Source: Ooceraea biroi (lineage: Eukaryota; Arthropoda; Insecta; Hymenoptera; Formicidae). Taken from it: DNA of 64,000 nucleotides. Shown in pieces: positions 11,351-24,226 of the stretch. Below the pieces are notes generated by a model. It was not told where the DNA came from. It did no database searches and saw only the letters and a list, made by a program, of their open reading frames with translations. The stretch spans positions 22,476,497 to 22,540,496 of the forward strand of contig NC_039506.1 in the NCBI RefSeq assembly GCF_003672135.1, written 5' to 3'. Every line of letters starts with the position of its first letter. Position 1 is the stretch's first letter. Both the position numbers and the translations under genes were made by a program.

Positions 11351-14300
11351 ATGGGTAAGAAAATAGTTCTCGCTTTACTGTCGCGAAAATGTGATAAGTT
11401 TTAGTGCCATCTGATAGCTGACAAAGGTGTAATATTAGTGCACAATTATGGAGTGGTTCACACACACATTCCCTTTTACGCGTTTACAGATCTGTGTATG
11501 TAAATTTTATAGTTCTGTTATCGTGAATATTCGTTGTCGTATATGCAAGAGGTTTAATTTACATGGTGACAATGCGGGACTTTATTTGCAAGTACTTATT
11601 TTTAATGTTACCAGGATTATTATAATGCAACAATAATATATATTTATTATTTGTGTGTGGCAGACCTGCAGTTTGTCTACGTATACGTTTGTATACGTAT
11701 TACGTATGGACATGTATGTACATACAAATGTAATGTATATATTTATACATTACTATCTTGATGATACTACTTTCTTTCTTATATTTCTAAATGTCCAATA
11801 ATCATTATATCATTGACAAAAATTATACTTTACTTTATCGCAATTAAATAAATAAACTCTGTTAATTTTTTTCTTGTTATTTTACGTTATCTGGTTTTCT
11901 GGATAATTAATTTATAATTGAAATTATATATTATATATATGTATAATAATACACATATATATATTATAATAGCGTATATCCACTCGCTGTATATACAATA
12001 TGTGACACGAATAATATACATTATTTCTACGCAATTCGACACGTAATACCGCATTATATCAATCTACAAAAATATGATATTTCAGAATATTGATTATTTT
12101 AGAAAAATGAAGAATAGCAAAAATGCCTTCTTGCATATCTTCTTTGCACAAGTTTGCGATAACAGTTTTAAGAAATGTTATTATGTTATCAAAAGAATTT
12201 AGAGTTATATGCTGTTACATGTACACATACACGTAATTAGTTGGACAATTATGTTAACCTTGACTTAATAATAAACTTCATTAACAATCGTGACTAACAC
12301 TCTTTCTCTTTCGCAATGCTCTTTTAGAGATACGCGTGCGATATTTGTACGCTATAATGCTGTGTATAGCGAACATGATTCTGTATGGTCTGAAAGTGAA
12401 CATTGCGACAGCCATCATTGGCATGGTGAAGAAAAAGCCAGGTTTGCCAGATTGGTCGGACGAATGTCCGGAATACGAAACTCCTGAAGCTGCCGTCACC
12501 GATATTGACGGCCCATTCGATTGGACGGCGAGCGAGCAAGGTCTGGTCATCAGCATATATTTTGCCGGTTACCTCATTGGTATGTTCCCATCGGGATATT
12601 TGGCAGATAGGTAAGTGACAGGTGATTTATATGCTTAAATTTATATCTCACATTTATGTGCAAGATATCAATACTATTTATATAGCATTTCATTTATATT
12701 CTATCTATTACTGGTATTTTATTTATAAAATCAGTCTCCCAGAAGTCAAACTGATCAACTTCATTTTCTGTAAGCTTTTTTTATTGTAATTTAACCGGAA
12801 CGTATACACAGATGATTGATTCTCAAAGACCAAAACAGAAATTTACTTACGTAAAGTGAAGTTGGTCAGTTTGACTGCTGAAGGGCTCAACTTCTCGTTT
12901 ATTTTTACAAAATCGAAATGTGTATGTACACACACATATACACACCGTTCTATTATTTTCCAGATTCAATACCAAGTACGTGCTGTTAACTTGCGTGCTG
13001 GCAAATGCAATCTTGACGATTCTGGTGCCGGTCGTAGCGAGCTCATTGTACACGCTATACGTCGTAAGATTTTTAACCGGCCTCATGACCGCGGCGAATC
13101 TTCCCATTGTAAACGTTATTCTGGGGAAATGGGTTGTGTACGAGGAGAAGTCCATGTGGATCGGCATCATATTCGCCGGAACGTCGATCGGCACCGTGAT
13201 ATCTATTCTCAGCTCCGGCATGATATTAAATTACGTAGGCTGGGAAGCTATTTTTTACATCCACGGAGCGCTACCATTTATTTGGTGCGTGGTGTTCTAT
13301 ATATTCTTCGCCGATAGTCCAGAAGAGCAGAAATACATAACGGAAGAGGAGAGATCGCTCATCGTGAACTCGTATGGCCATCGGGCGCCCATATCCTCAA
13401 AAATGAAAGTCCCATGGAAAAGTATATTTACGTCGGTACCATTCCTGTCTTTGATCGTTACCAATACCTTGGGCAACTTTTGTTGGTATTTCCTGCTCAC
13501 CCAGCTGCCGCTTTATATGAACAAGATATTGCGATATGATATCAAATCGGTAAGAACAATCGTAGTGCGTTAAAATAACAATGATTTGTTTCAATTATGT
13601 TCGACAGATAAGTTACTGTATATTTTTCAGTAAAAGTTGTATACTTTTTCAAACTCGATTACGGACAAAGTAACGTTTTATATTTTGCATATTTGTGACT
13701 GTCCAATTTTGTATATTTCTGCAAAATGCTATGAAATTCTGTAAATTGTGTACAACATGTTCATTTACGTGAAATACTTTCTAACATTGTAAATTATTTC
13801 CTTTTTTTCTCAATTTTTTCTGTGCAAATTATTAAACATTTTTTTGTAAATTATTTTTAATTTGTTTTACAGAATGCAGCTATCGTTTGCGCGCCGTATC
13901 TTGTAAATGCCTTCACCAATCCGTTATTGGGCAGGATTTTAGATTGGGGACGGAGAAAAGGATATTGGTCGCAAACCACTGCCCGCAAAAGCGCGGTATT
14001 TATAAGTACGTGCTTCAAAAGTGTAAATTCATTAAACAATCGATTCATGTTACGAGATATGAGGCAAAACTATTTCAGATTATCGATTTTATAAGTAACA
14101 GAGTTAAAAGTAGTACTAGTCATTTCATCAATAACTAACGATATCAGCGGAAATAATGACATAACTTGAGTTTAGATTCATTTGCACGTTAATAAAATAA
14201 AGATGAGGCATTGATTGCAAATTCTTTGTGTAACGTCTGTAACTGCTATATTGAATAACGCATGTAGCCTTGGAGTTGCTATTTCTATAATAACAGTATT

Positions 14301-15484
14301 TCTTATAAGAATATCAAACTGCATATAAAAAAATCCGTATTAAAAAAAGCATGTATATAATGATGAGTAATATTACATATTAATAATCAAAGATATTAAT
14401 ATTATATTTAAAAATGTGTACTTAGCGTTAAATTAAAAGAGGAAAAATATCGTTTATTTAAAAAGATTAACAGTTTGCTTAAAAACGTTTGCAATTAAAA
14501 TAGCCGATATGTTTAATACATTATTTAAAGTGCATAAATACTTTTTTTCAGGTATGATACCAGCTAGTGTGTTTCTAATCATAATCACGTACATCGGTTG
14601 CGCACGTGTAACGTCGACGGTGTTGCTGACTTTAAGTATAATATTCTCGGGTGCTATATTCGTTGGCCACCTCTGTAATCAAAACGATTTGGCTCCAAAT
14701 TACGCGGGAATTCTCATGGGTATTACAAATACCCCGGGTACCATCTCTGCTTTTATCTTGCCACCGATAGTTGGTTCTCTCGTAGCGGAAGGAGTAAGTA
14801 AACATTTTTAATAACTCTTAATATTAATGTAATAATGCGAAAAGTATTCTTTAAGAACAACATCATTGATCTCTTAAACTTTTGAATAAATTATATTTAA
14901 CAACATATTTCAAGATATAATATTTCTTAATTTCATTATTATCATTTTTAATGTTATTAATTTTGATTTATTTAATATTACTTATTCTTGTTATCTTTAT
15001 TAGCTTAATTACTTAGTCGTTAGTATTAATGTAACAATAAGCATTTTCTAAGAACAATGATCATTGATTTCTTAAACTTGTAATAAATTATATTTCGTGA
15101 TATATTTCAAGATATAATATTTATTAACTTCATTGTTATCGTTTTTAATAATTTTGATAAATGTAAATTTAATACCATTGATTATTATTATCTGTAATAT
15201 AATTGATTACTTTAGATTAATTTAATATAATTGTTTTACTATTATTAATTTTAATATCATTGATTATAATTTGAATTAACATTGACTTTTTGTAGCACAC
15301 TATATTGCGTTGGAGATACGCATTTTGGATTAATATCGTCTGCAGTGTCCTCGCTTTCGTGATATTTGTAATTTTTGGATCTGCGAAAATTCAACCATGG
15401 AATTATCCGATAGAGGACGTTGAAAATTGGGAGGACAACGGACAGCAGCAACAGGAGACACGACAAGAAGAAACAAAGACTTGA
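11351..15484 (+). CDS. SLC17-family anion transporter (sialin / Na-phosphate cotransporter-like MFS protein), six coding exons
   Basis: Coding exons are 11351-11354, 12328-12610, 12964-13549, 13873-14005, 14552-14793 and 15296-15484. All introns are GT-AG and the frame stays open for 478 residues plus TGA. The first coding exon is only ATGG before GTAAGA. The protein is a 12-helix major-facilitator carrier. TM1 is about residues 8-33. The loop TM2-TM3 has the motif GYLADR (91-96). TM4 has the conserved Arg131 in RFLTGLMTAANLP, followed by GKWVVYEEKSMW. GW..IFYIHGALPFIW and SPEEQKYITEEERSLI lead into the central loop. The second half opens PWKSIFTS.PF and has NQNDLAPNYAGILMGITN, the SLC17 signature of helix 10-11, and ends IQPWN plus a Gln/Glu-rich cytoplasmic tail. 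Known members carry organic anions, phosphate or glutamate across plasma or vesicle membranes; the substrate here cannot be told. Length is normal for the family and no lesion is seen. Confidence 0.95.
12736..12884. mobile_element. small inverted-repeat element (MITE-like) in SLC17 intron 2
   Basis: GTCAAACTGATCAACTTCA at 12745-12763 is mirrored by TGAAGTTGGTCAGTTTGAC at 12857-12875, with similarity extending about 10 bases further on each side. The structure is about 150 bp, has no coding capacity and fills much of a 353-bp intron. No clear target-site duplication is visible and the superfamily is unknown. Confidence 0.55.
14815..15210. repeat. approximately 200-bp direct duplication in SLC17 intron 5
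   Basis: The segment from about 14822 (TATTAATGTAA, AAGAACAA, CATTGAT.TCTTAAACTT, TATTTCAAGATATAATATTT) is repeated from about 15024 in the same order, offset 197-202 bases with small indels. It is AT-rich and non-coding, and accounts for most of the intron's length. Confidence 0.75.
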
Positions 15485-18148
15485 GGATTGAGTCCGTGTT
15501 TATCTAGTATTAATTTCTTAAAATTCCAAGAGAACATGCTTTTACGAAAGATCCATCTTATCTACTACGTAGATGAAGACGCGTTATGCAAACAAATCTC
15601 ACAAATACGTTCGTGTAATTTCTCGGCGAAGAATTATAAGTGTCAAGAATTTTGTAATTCTTGTAATTTTCGTCGATACTTTATATTCGCAAAACCCGTA
15701 TTTTGTAACATTTTGATATGTTATTAGCAATTTTTATAAGCCTATTTAGAGTAGCGAATGTAAATTAATTATCAGTTTATGTGTTATGAATATATTATAT
15801 ATTTTTTTATGCACGTAGCATCTTACAATATTGTATTATATTGTACTTGAAGAAGAAGAACTTTATGGTGAGAATACACTTTGCGAGATATTGTCGGTGC
15901 CAAAACTTCTGCTGCCTTATACGGGCAGTAATTTTACTAGATGTATCGTGCAAAGAACTTAATATAGCATCAAATTATTTTCTACATTTATCTGTATTGA
16001 TTTAATGTCTGATTTATAAAATCACGAAAATGAAACGGAATCTTTTGCTTGGAAAACGGAATTGCAAAAGATACGCGATGCAGATGAATCATCTAGCATC
16101 GCTGCCGAGCGAATTCGACAACGTAACTGTTTCACGTGGCGGAGTTTACGCCATGATTTATTAAAGTCGCGAGACCACCCTTAATGATGGACCATTAATT
16201 AGGGACCACCTGGTACAAAAATTCCACTTAGCCCAATTAGATCGCGACATCGTAACGTACGTCTGCTAGTCGGCGCGAGACCGACGCGGGAAAAAAGACG
16301 ATGGGACGAAGGCATCAGCAGCGGGGAATATTTACGACGGTTGAAATATTACGTTTGTAATCTATTTCCAGCCTATAGCCGCTCGGCTGTCGACGATGCC
16401 GTGACGAGACGCGAGCCATTGCTTCCCGCCAAGTTATTTCCTCCTTCCTTCAAATGTTACCGACAACCGCGACAGGGGATGCGCGGGTCTGAGAGAAATA
16501 TTGAGACCCTTCCAAAACCTACGGAAACTCTTTGAAAATTTTATTGGTAGGAAATGCGAAAGATGAGGGCGACGAGACGCGTATTGTGCGCGCGTTCGAC
16601 GTTTCGTCAGATTTTACTTTATATCCAGAAGTTGCATTAATGATCATCGGGAAATTTTGATGATTTAGATCATTAAATCATAGACGCGAGTACATTCGAG
16701 TTTTTGTTATTAATATTTTGACGTACAGCTCTTGTTTTCTTTAATTTTCTTAATTTTTTTCTTAAATTTAATATCAAATAAGGAAATACGTAACGTGAAC
16801 ATGTTTTGTTATTATCCGAGTTATTATCGTGATATCGATTACTTTGCATTTATTAATCTCGAAATTGGTATCTTCTGATGATGAGGCAGATGGAAGACAA
16901 AAATCGTTTGGACTTAATATTCTAGTAAGTTTCCTCCCAGGGATGGGCCGATGCTCGCGAGCCAGAGCTTCTCTTCATCGTGTTTACTAATTCATGAGAT
17001 GAATAACTTAAGGATAAGCGTTCACGGTATGAATAATGCTTATTCGTCTTCTTAACCCCTTGTGCAGGTGACCTATTCTGTCTATCGATGCATGTACATG
17101 CGCCGGTCCAAATCCGGTCGAGTGATCCATCGTTCGATCACTACTGACGTGGGAAAACACCTGTCTATCCCGCTTAGCTATGTTAACCGATCTAGATTTT
17201 CTTCTAGGATACAGTAGTCTGAAATTGACAATTAATATCTGCCAATAAATATTAGACTGCACACAGACTAAATCGCGAGCGTTCGCATCTTTCGCGTTTT
17301 ATTTTAAGCTTACACAACAAAAGAGATGAAACTTAGAATCATTAGTCGCGTATCTCTGCATCCGCGTCGACGTATCCGAAATGACGAAGCTTCACGTGCG
17401 TCTGGTATCTTCGTATTCTTATCCGACGAATATTTTCCATCCCAATTTTTTTCTTTTTTTTTAGAGCAGCTACCGATCCATCCGGCCGTCGGCCGGACGT
17501 CACCCGATTTGCATACTCCAATATTTTAAGAAGATTAATAGATGCATACAGTAGACCGTTCGGGCGCAACGGGTCAGTGAAAAATTCCCACCGTTTCCGA
17601 GCTATCTGTCAAAATGGCGATTAATCAGGCGGTAATTATAAGTCCCGAGGATCTTTCGTCGGGCCGTCGTCCCGTTTGCTTAGAGAAGCACGTAGCTGCA
17701 GGTCGCTCGACTACGGCGGTTAATCAATCCTGGAGCTCGTTACAGTCGAGCACTCCGGTACTTGAAGTGGCGTTAACGCATCCGGGGCGCCACTAAAATG
17801 TCAGGAATTGTTAATCTACATGGGGGAAGGGAAGGGGAGCGCGCGCGCGCGTTCACACATGCCTAACGCACTATCGGGAGACAGAGGAGAAGGGGAGGAG
17901 GAGGAGGAAAGGGGTTCAGGACTCTGCAGGACCACCCTCGCGGACGAGGTTTCCGCGAATAAACCCTTACTTTCCAGTTTCAACCCCCTGACCTCTTCCT
18001 CCTCGTGCTACGAGCTCCCTTGCTCCTCGCAGAAACCTTGGCGGGAGACATTCGCCGCCAAGCAGCACCAGACCGCACCGTTATTACTAGCGATAAATCG
18101 CCACCTTTAATAAGAGCTCGCGCGACGTACGCCAGACGGAAGCCAGAA

Positions 18149-18177
18149 ACGACGACGACGACGACAACGACGACGAA
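18149..18177. repeat. (GAC)n-type microsatellite
   Basis: Imperfect ACG/GAC trinucleotide run with one interruption. Confidence 0.85.
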
Positions 18178-19559
18178 AGGACGGTGAATTTAAGGTGGTT
18201 GGCGGATGGGACCGAGTACACTCTATTCAAACGATATCCGCTCGATTTTACCGAGTCCTCGTGGCAATGCCCGACCGTGGTGTTCCTTTATTATGCGCCA
18301 CCCCGATGGCGCGAACGATTTAATTTCGGATATCTCGCCGCGCGCGATAAATATTTCGCGTGTAAAATACCCCTGCCGGCGTTACGAAAATTTATTACAT
18401 TTACTGGAAGATAATATCGTAACGCCTATCTATGCGCTATCAACGTGATATGGAGTTTTCGGCGTTTGATCCGTGGGATATGGTACACTGATGATTTATT
18501 GCCTACATTTTGATTGACGTTGTAACAAGATAGTAAACGTATTTCACGTGGCGCCGCGTTTTAATCCCTTCTACCCCAATATCGACGTTGCGCCACGTCA
18601 AACTTTTATCTTATAATATCAACAAGCAATTACCGACACGTTAAAATGTTTTCGGAACACTTAGAGACGTGCGATGTTAAGCCGTTTGCATTTATGCAAA
18701 TGTTTTCATTCGCGCGAGTGATTCAGTAATACGCGGCCGGTATAATCATCAAGCTACGTTTGAACGTTGCTGCAATTGCTCGTAGCAATTTATATTTAAC
18801 GATTTCTAGTCGGTAAACATGAATGTGTGACACTTTCCAATGGTGCTCGTAATCAAGACATCGCATATAGAATAACAATGAAATGGCAAATACAGCTATA
18901 CTAGCAAACAGTCAAGTCTCAGCTTCTCTTTCAGTGCTGTAACAGCGAGCTATTAAAGTGCCGCGCGCTGAGTGTTTCGCTCATGTGCGCTCCTGCATGC
19001 TCATTTCAGAGACCTTTGAATTTAATTGTTGTTGCGACTTACTTTGGCTATTAAGCGTAACCATTCGTGCACCGAACGCATGCACGCGACGTTGTCAACG
19101 TTCTTATCCGTTGCCGTTTACAAACTGCACAGTTTCACAAAACGCAACCTGGATTAATATTCCTCCCCATGAATTCGCCGTAGGTAGGCACTATCGTCAC
19201 ATGTTTCTTGTGCAAGCAAAACTCCACCGTGGACGGTGTCGGCCGAGGGACTTGATTACGGTATTTTCGTCGGATCTCGGTCCACCTGGCGGTTACGTTC
19301 GGCGGTGTATCGAAATTCGTTTACGTGAACGGGATGCGGCATTAGCGGGGAAATGGTCGCACGTCTGTGGACGTGAGCTGGGTCACGCGGTCGTTGCGGA
19401 CGGTCACCTAAGGGTGGTCTCGCACGTCGCAGCGAGTCGAGATTATTTCCTCGCAGTGCATTGCGCGCGTCGGGGTTGCTTCCGCTAAAGAACTCCATTG
19501 CTCGCGCGGGATAATGAGTATCGCGAGCGTAACGTACGCGGTGCGGTGCTCCGGAGATG

Positions 19560-19579
19560 AAGAGAGAGAGAGAGAGAGA
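19560..19579. repeat. (GA)n microsatellite
   Basis: About ten GA dinucleotides within a purine-rich stretch. Confidence 0.9.
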
Positions 19580-19907
19580 AGGAGAAAAACAGAGAGCGGA
19601 GATGGAGAGAGGGGAATGCTCGAAACTCGGTCACCTCGTTTCCAATTGACCGGCTTACTCTCTCGCGGCATAGCCAGCAGTTGTATTGTACACGGAAGCT
19701 TTCTGCAGATTTCGGCTGTCACCACGTTTCATGTTTTAAACGGACTATAACCGGTTGGCGTGGTCGGCCGTGTGTCGCTCCGGGACGATCGACGTGGATG
19801 CAAAAGTGGGATGGCGCGCGGGAGCGCTGTGTATAAATATGTATATGCGAAGTGTGCGCGGGCAGACGGGGGATGAGGCCACAGAGGGTGCGGATCTGTG
19901 TGTCAAA

Positions 19908-19940
19908 CCGACCGATCGACCGACCGACCGACCGACCGAG
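19908..19940. repeat. (CCGA)n microsatellite
   Basis: About eight CCGA tetranucleotides with one variant unit near the start. Confidence 0.9.
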
Positions 19941-21642
19941 CGAACGACGGACAAGCCACGTTGCAGCTTCGCGGATTCGTGACGAGGGGCTTCAGAAGGG
20001 ATCGCTTAATCGGCGGTCGTTGCCGCTGCATCGGATTTTGATTAGCGCGGCCGCGTCACGTTCGTCCGTTCGTTTGTCGACGGATAAAAAAATGCATCGC
20101 ACACCCCACGCCACGCCGCATTAACTCGCACACGACTGCGCGGCACACGTACGCGCGCGGGCATACGTGCGTACACGTATACAGATATGCACGCACGCAA
20201 GTCTTTGTTAGTCGTCTAGCATTTTCTACGCGATCTTACCCTGTAATCTGCATTGCTCTTGGTGACTTTTAATTTCTGATAACATTAAAGCTACTGAAAT
20301 GTGTATAATTGTGCGTCCACGTTCACGTAAAAGTATAGTATTGTCCGCAACATGTGTGCCGCATTTGTTATTCGAGTGACGTTGCTTGATTAATCGCTGC
20401 TTTTTGTTCTTGTACTGCTTCAATCAAGGATTATATTTTTGCTGACGGATCTAGGTATATTTAGTTAAAAGTAACCGGCTACTTTGCACATAAACGAGTT
20501 TCGTGATTTTTAAAACGGGAATTACGCGTACGCTTATGTGCGCGTGTACTAAAAAGACTCTCGCATTTCACGTAGTCACCTTCACGCGTAAAACATCACT
20601 ACGCGATCTGCATAAGCAGATTTCTGCCAAGTTTTCAGCGTACATAATAAAACGCAGTAATAATATTGCGTTCCAATATCCCGGAAGCCCGCATGTAATA
20701 TTAAACGATTATTCAGCGCGATTATTCAACGATTATTCCGTTATCAACTATTATTCAACGATTAGCAATAGCATTCGGCTTAACGTTACTTTTTCATGCG
20801 CAAAGCGTTTTACAGCAATCCAGCAATCCAAGTCGATCTTGCCTTCGGACGGTTGAGGACAGGAACTTGGCGGACGCGGGACACAGCTCGTATCTCGTAA
20901 TTTAATCATATCTTCGCACGCCCCTCGAGCGACAGACAAAGTCGACGCCGTGGCCACCCCCGGTTTTTAGACCGAGCCATAGAGCTGGCAAAGAGCGGGG
21001 TTATTAGGCGCGTTCATTGTTGTACGTTCGTACTTTATTGTTGTTTCAATTACGTTTGAGGCAAAGGCTGCCACCCCTTCGACTCGCGCGCTCTCCTCGT
21101 CACGTGGTGCCGATGCTGCCTGTCTTTCTCGCTCGTTTCGCTTCGCACCCCACATCCGTCCTTTTGACTAACCCCCGCGCAGATCGCGCCCTTCTCTCGC
21201 GCCCAAACTCGCGTCGTCCTCCGCCAGCATCCCCTCTCTCTTCCCCTGCCTCTGTCCCTGAACCCCGTCGAAAGCCGTCGGCATATTGCGCATGCATAAT
21301 TTAACGTGTTCAAACAAATAACAAAGTTTTCGCATGCTGATGAGAACGCCACCGCGTCCGGATTTCGACTGCCACCGACTGGCAGTGACATATTTTCATT
21401 TGACACGCTGAGACGGCGCGAGCTCGACTAGCGGCCGAGGAATTCCGCAAATCTGCGTTACGCGCAATCGACCCTTTTTTTTCCACGTTGAAATACGTCG
21501 AACCGTGAATATACGGAAATAATCCGTGAAAAATAACGGCGCCCGATAACGAGTGACGAGTCCACAGGTTGGAATCAACCCGGAATCTGGCGGAACCGAC
21601 GATTCGCGCGCGCGAGAACTCGAATCGATAACGATCCGACTA

Positions 21643-21674
21643 CTTCCTTCCACGACTGATTGCGTGGAAGGAAG
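21643..21674. repeat. perfect 12-bp inverted repeat (hairpin)
   Basis: CTTCCTTCCACG at 21643-21654 and CGTGGAAGGAAG at 21663-21674 are exact complements around an 8-base loop. No role is evident. Confidence 0.7.
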
Positions 21675-22604
21675 ATGATCTGCAGATGTAAGGCGTAGAA
21701 AGGTTCCTTCTGTTTTACTGAGCGTAATTATTGAAGAATTGCAGTCCGACCATTTTTTTCCGGCTGTCAGGAGTGTACTTCCGGCCGACGGACGCGATAA
21801 CCGTTTATGGACGTCGCGTGATCGTCGGAGCACCCCCTTCCTCTTCGAACCGTTAGCCGCAGAAAGACGTACGGGGTGCGCCATAAAAAGGTGGCGCGAC
21901 TTCGTCGAGCATCTCGGATCGCGTGTTACGTCGGAGACAAAAAGCTCGCCAATAAAGCGCACCATCTTGGCGATACCCGGCCGTGTCTCGAATATATCAC
22001 CGAGAGAGATATCGATGGGAAAAAGTGCAGATAGACGCGGATTTTACGTGCGCGCGGGGAACGAACAGTAATTATGCCTTTGAGCCGGGAACAAATGACG
22101 CCTGTGACTGTTAATCTTTCTTTTACTGCCTTTATAATCGTCGCGATATACATGTATATGTAACGCCACGGTTAAAGCGTTCAATTCCCGCGCCGCTCGC
22201 ACGTAACCCGCAATTCGCGATTTATCACGAGATGCTTGAGAGATAAGCACGTAATGCTAGTTTAAAGACCATCGTGAAGTGCCCGGCGACATAATTGGCG
22301 CAGGAAGCGACCGTCTGGTGGCAGCCTTGAAAATACACCGACTCTCTTTGCAAAGGGTGATGCGACAAAAAATTTTATCGATCATCTCGATTCATCTCGT
22401 CGCGCGAGGCTCGACTTAAGCCTCTCGACTATTTCCGTAAGAAGAAAGTTTTACGGCAAACAGCATGTTTGAAAGCGATTCGATTGACAGTTTGCGAATT
22501 ACTTGTTAAAAATGACATTGATATTTTTTGTACGTATTAATTATAAATATACTTATAAACGCGAGGGATGGTAATTAAAGACTCGCTTGAAATAAGCAAG
22601 ACTA

Positions 22605-23040
22605 TACAGGGTGTCCCAGACCTACCGTACCACTGGTTAATGGTAGATTCCTGAGGTGATTCTGAGACGACTGTTCCTCTTGCAAAATGTCGAGGGTGGC
22701 GTAGTTTCGGCGCTACGAAGGGTTGTAGTTATCCTATCCTTGTGTCGAATTTTTTCGCGTTCAGTGACGGTGGGTCCAAGGGGTCCCGCGCATCGCGCAC
22801 ACTTCAATTTGAACAGCCGCGAAAAATTAAGATCAAATTGAAGTGTGCGCGATGCACGGGACCCCTTCGACCCACCGTTACTAAACGCGGGAAAATTCTA
22901 CACAAGGATAGGATAACTACAACCCTTTGTAGCGCCGAAACTACGCCACCCTCGACATTTTGCAAGAGGAACATTCGTCTCAGAATCATCTCAGGAATCT
23001 ACCATTAACCGATGGTACGGTAGGTCTGGGACACTCTGTA
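22605..23040. mobile_element. palindromic fold-back MITE with TACAGGGTGTCCCA termini
   Basis: Two arms of about 207 bases run in opposite directions around a short spacer near 22813-22832 and agree at roughly 94 percent by eye. The outer ends read TACAGGGTGTCCCAGACC on the left and GGTCTGGGACACTCTGTA on the right, flanked by TA on both sides. This is as expected for the Tc1/mariner superfamily. It carries no transposase. The two 61-residue open frames, one on each strand, are near-identical because they are the two arms, and they should not be read as genes. Confidence 0.85.
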
Positions 23041-23509
23041 TAGAGCCAAAAACAGAACTAGAGATGTACGATATAAATAGAAAGCCCATTACTGTTTATC
23101 GCATCCATTACCCAATCCTTAACAACGTGCAATTATTTATTGTACATTACCCCGTGCGATACGATCGGTATCCGCGCGGCTTATAAACTCGTCGTTCGTG
23201 ACTCGGTTCCATCCCCTTTAACGCGTGTCTCACGTTACAGTTGAGTAAAGCGTTATTAACTTCCAAAGTAAACTCACTCTTTTTCTCATGGCACACTTTG
23301 TACATAGATGTAACATTACGTAATGCTCGATGAAAAGCTAAGCTTTACGTATATGTATCTGCGTATGCAAGCACTACGCGGTATTGCAAGCCGCCGGTCC
23401 GGCTGGCAATTTGCCTTTGCATACCGCGGTCTCACTCGAAGTATGAATAATAATGATCCTGGATATATGAATTACGGGGCGATTATCTGCGACAGGAGCC
23501 GCCAAATGC

Positions 23510-23521
23510 GGGGGGGGGGGG
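23510..23521. repeat. poly(G) run
   Basis: Twelve consecutive G residues, interrupted afterwards by C. Confidence 0.9.
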
Positions 23522-24199
23522 CGGGTGTAGGCGGACCCTGCGTTGGTTATTGCACCCTGGCGTATAGCGCTGTTGGGGATCGATTCTGTGACTCAGCATA
23601 ATAACAGCGGCACACTAGATATATTTTCCTAATTCCAATGCTGTCGCCTATATCCGGTTTACCACCGGTTATCGGGTGAACACATAAACGCGGGATAAAA
23701 TTCATATATCGGAAAACTGTAAATGTATGTGTACTGTGTTTCTATAATAAAGTAGAGATTAATCTTATTTCTTAGACGATTCTCTTAATAATCAGTTAAT
23801 ATGTTGATGCAAAATTTATTTTATATTTATAGTCATGATGAAGAGAGTAATTAATTAACAATTTAATTAAATTAATTATTATATTCCACATTTGTATTAT
23901 ATTATTACAGACTTCTCCAAATTCCAGTTATTAAATTTTTTATTTATCGAGAAAAAAGACAATGTGTGAAATTATTTAAAGCACATTTTGTTTTTTCTTT
24001 CATATATTAGATTCACTTTTGGAATATATTCGGGGATGAAGAGATGCAAAGGTTAGTACAAAACTTCTCCGCAAACGGCGCCACCGAACGGACTAACTCT
24101 TTCAGAGAAGAGAAAAAACTTAATAAATTCTAAATTATCTTTTTATGGCATAAACTAATCGGGAAATTTTATAAATTAAAATAACCTTCTTAGCGCTTT

Positions 24200-24226
24200 A
24201 TGTGTGTGTGTGTGTTTGTGTGTTTG
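24200..24226. repeat. (TG)n microsatellite
   Basis: TG run with two TTTG interruptions. Confidence 0.9.

Larger units (their letters stand above)
15485..22604. other. intergenic, no gene recognised
   Basis: The first few hundred bases are the likely 3' untranslated region of the SLC17 gene, with AT-rich sequence and AATATA-type variants but no canonical AATAAA close to the stop. Beyond that there are microsatellites and a 12-bp perfect hairpin at 21643-21674. Open frames in the GC-rich parts (17600-18450, 18960-20130, 21000-22070) are unrecognised and overlap on opposite strands. Confidence 0.5.

Noticed and set aside
22656..22989. Two near-identical 61-residue open frames on opposite strands
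   Set aside because: They are mirror images created by the arms of the palindromic element.
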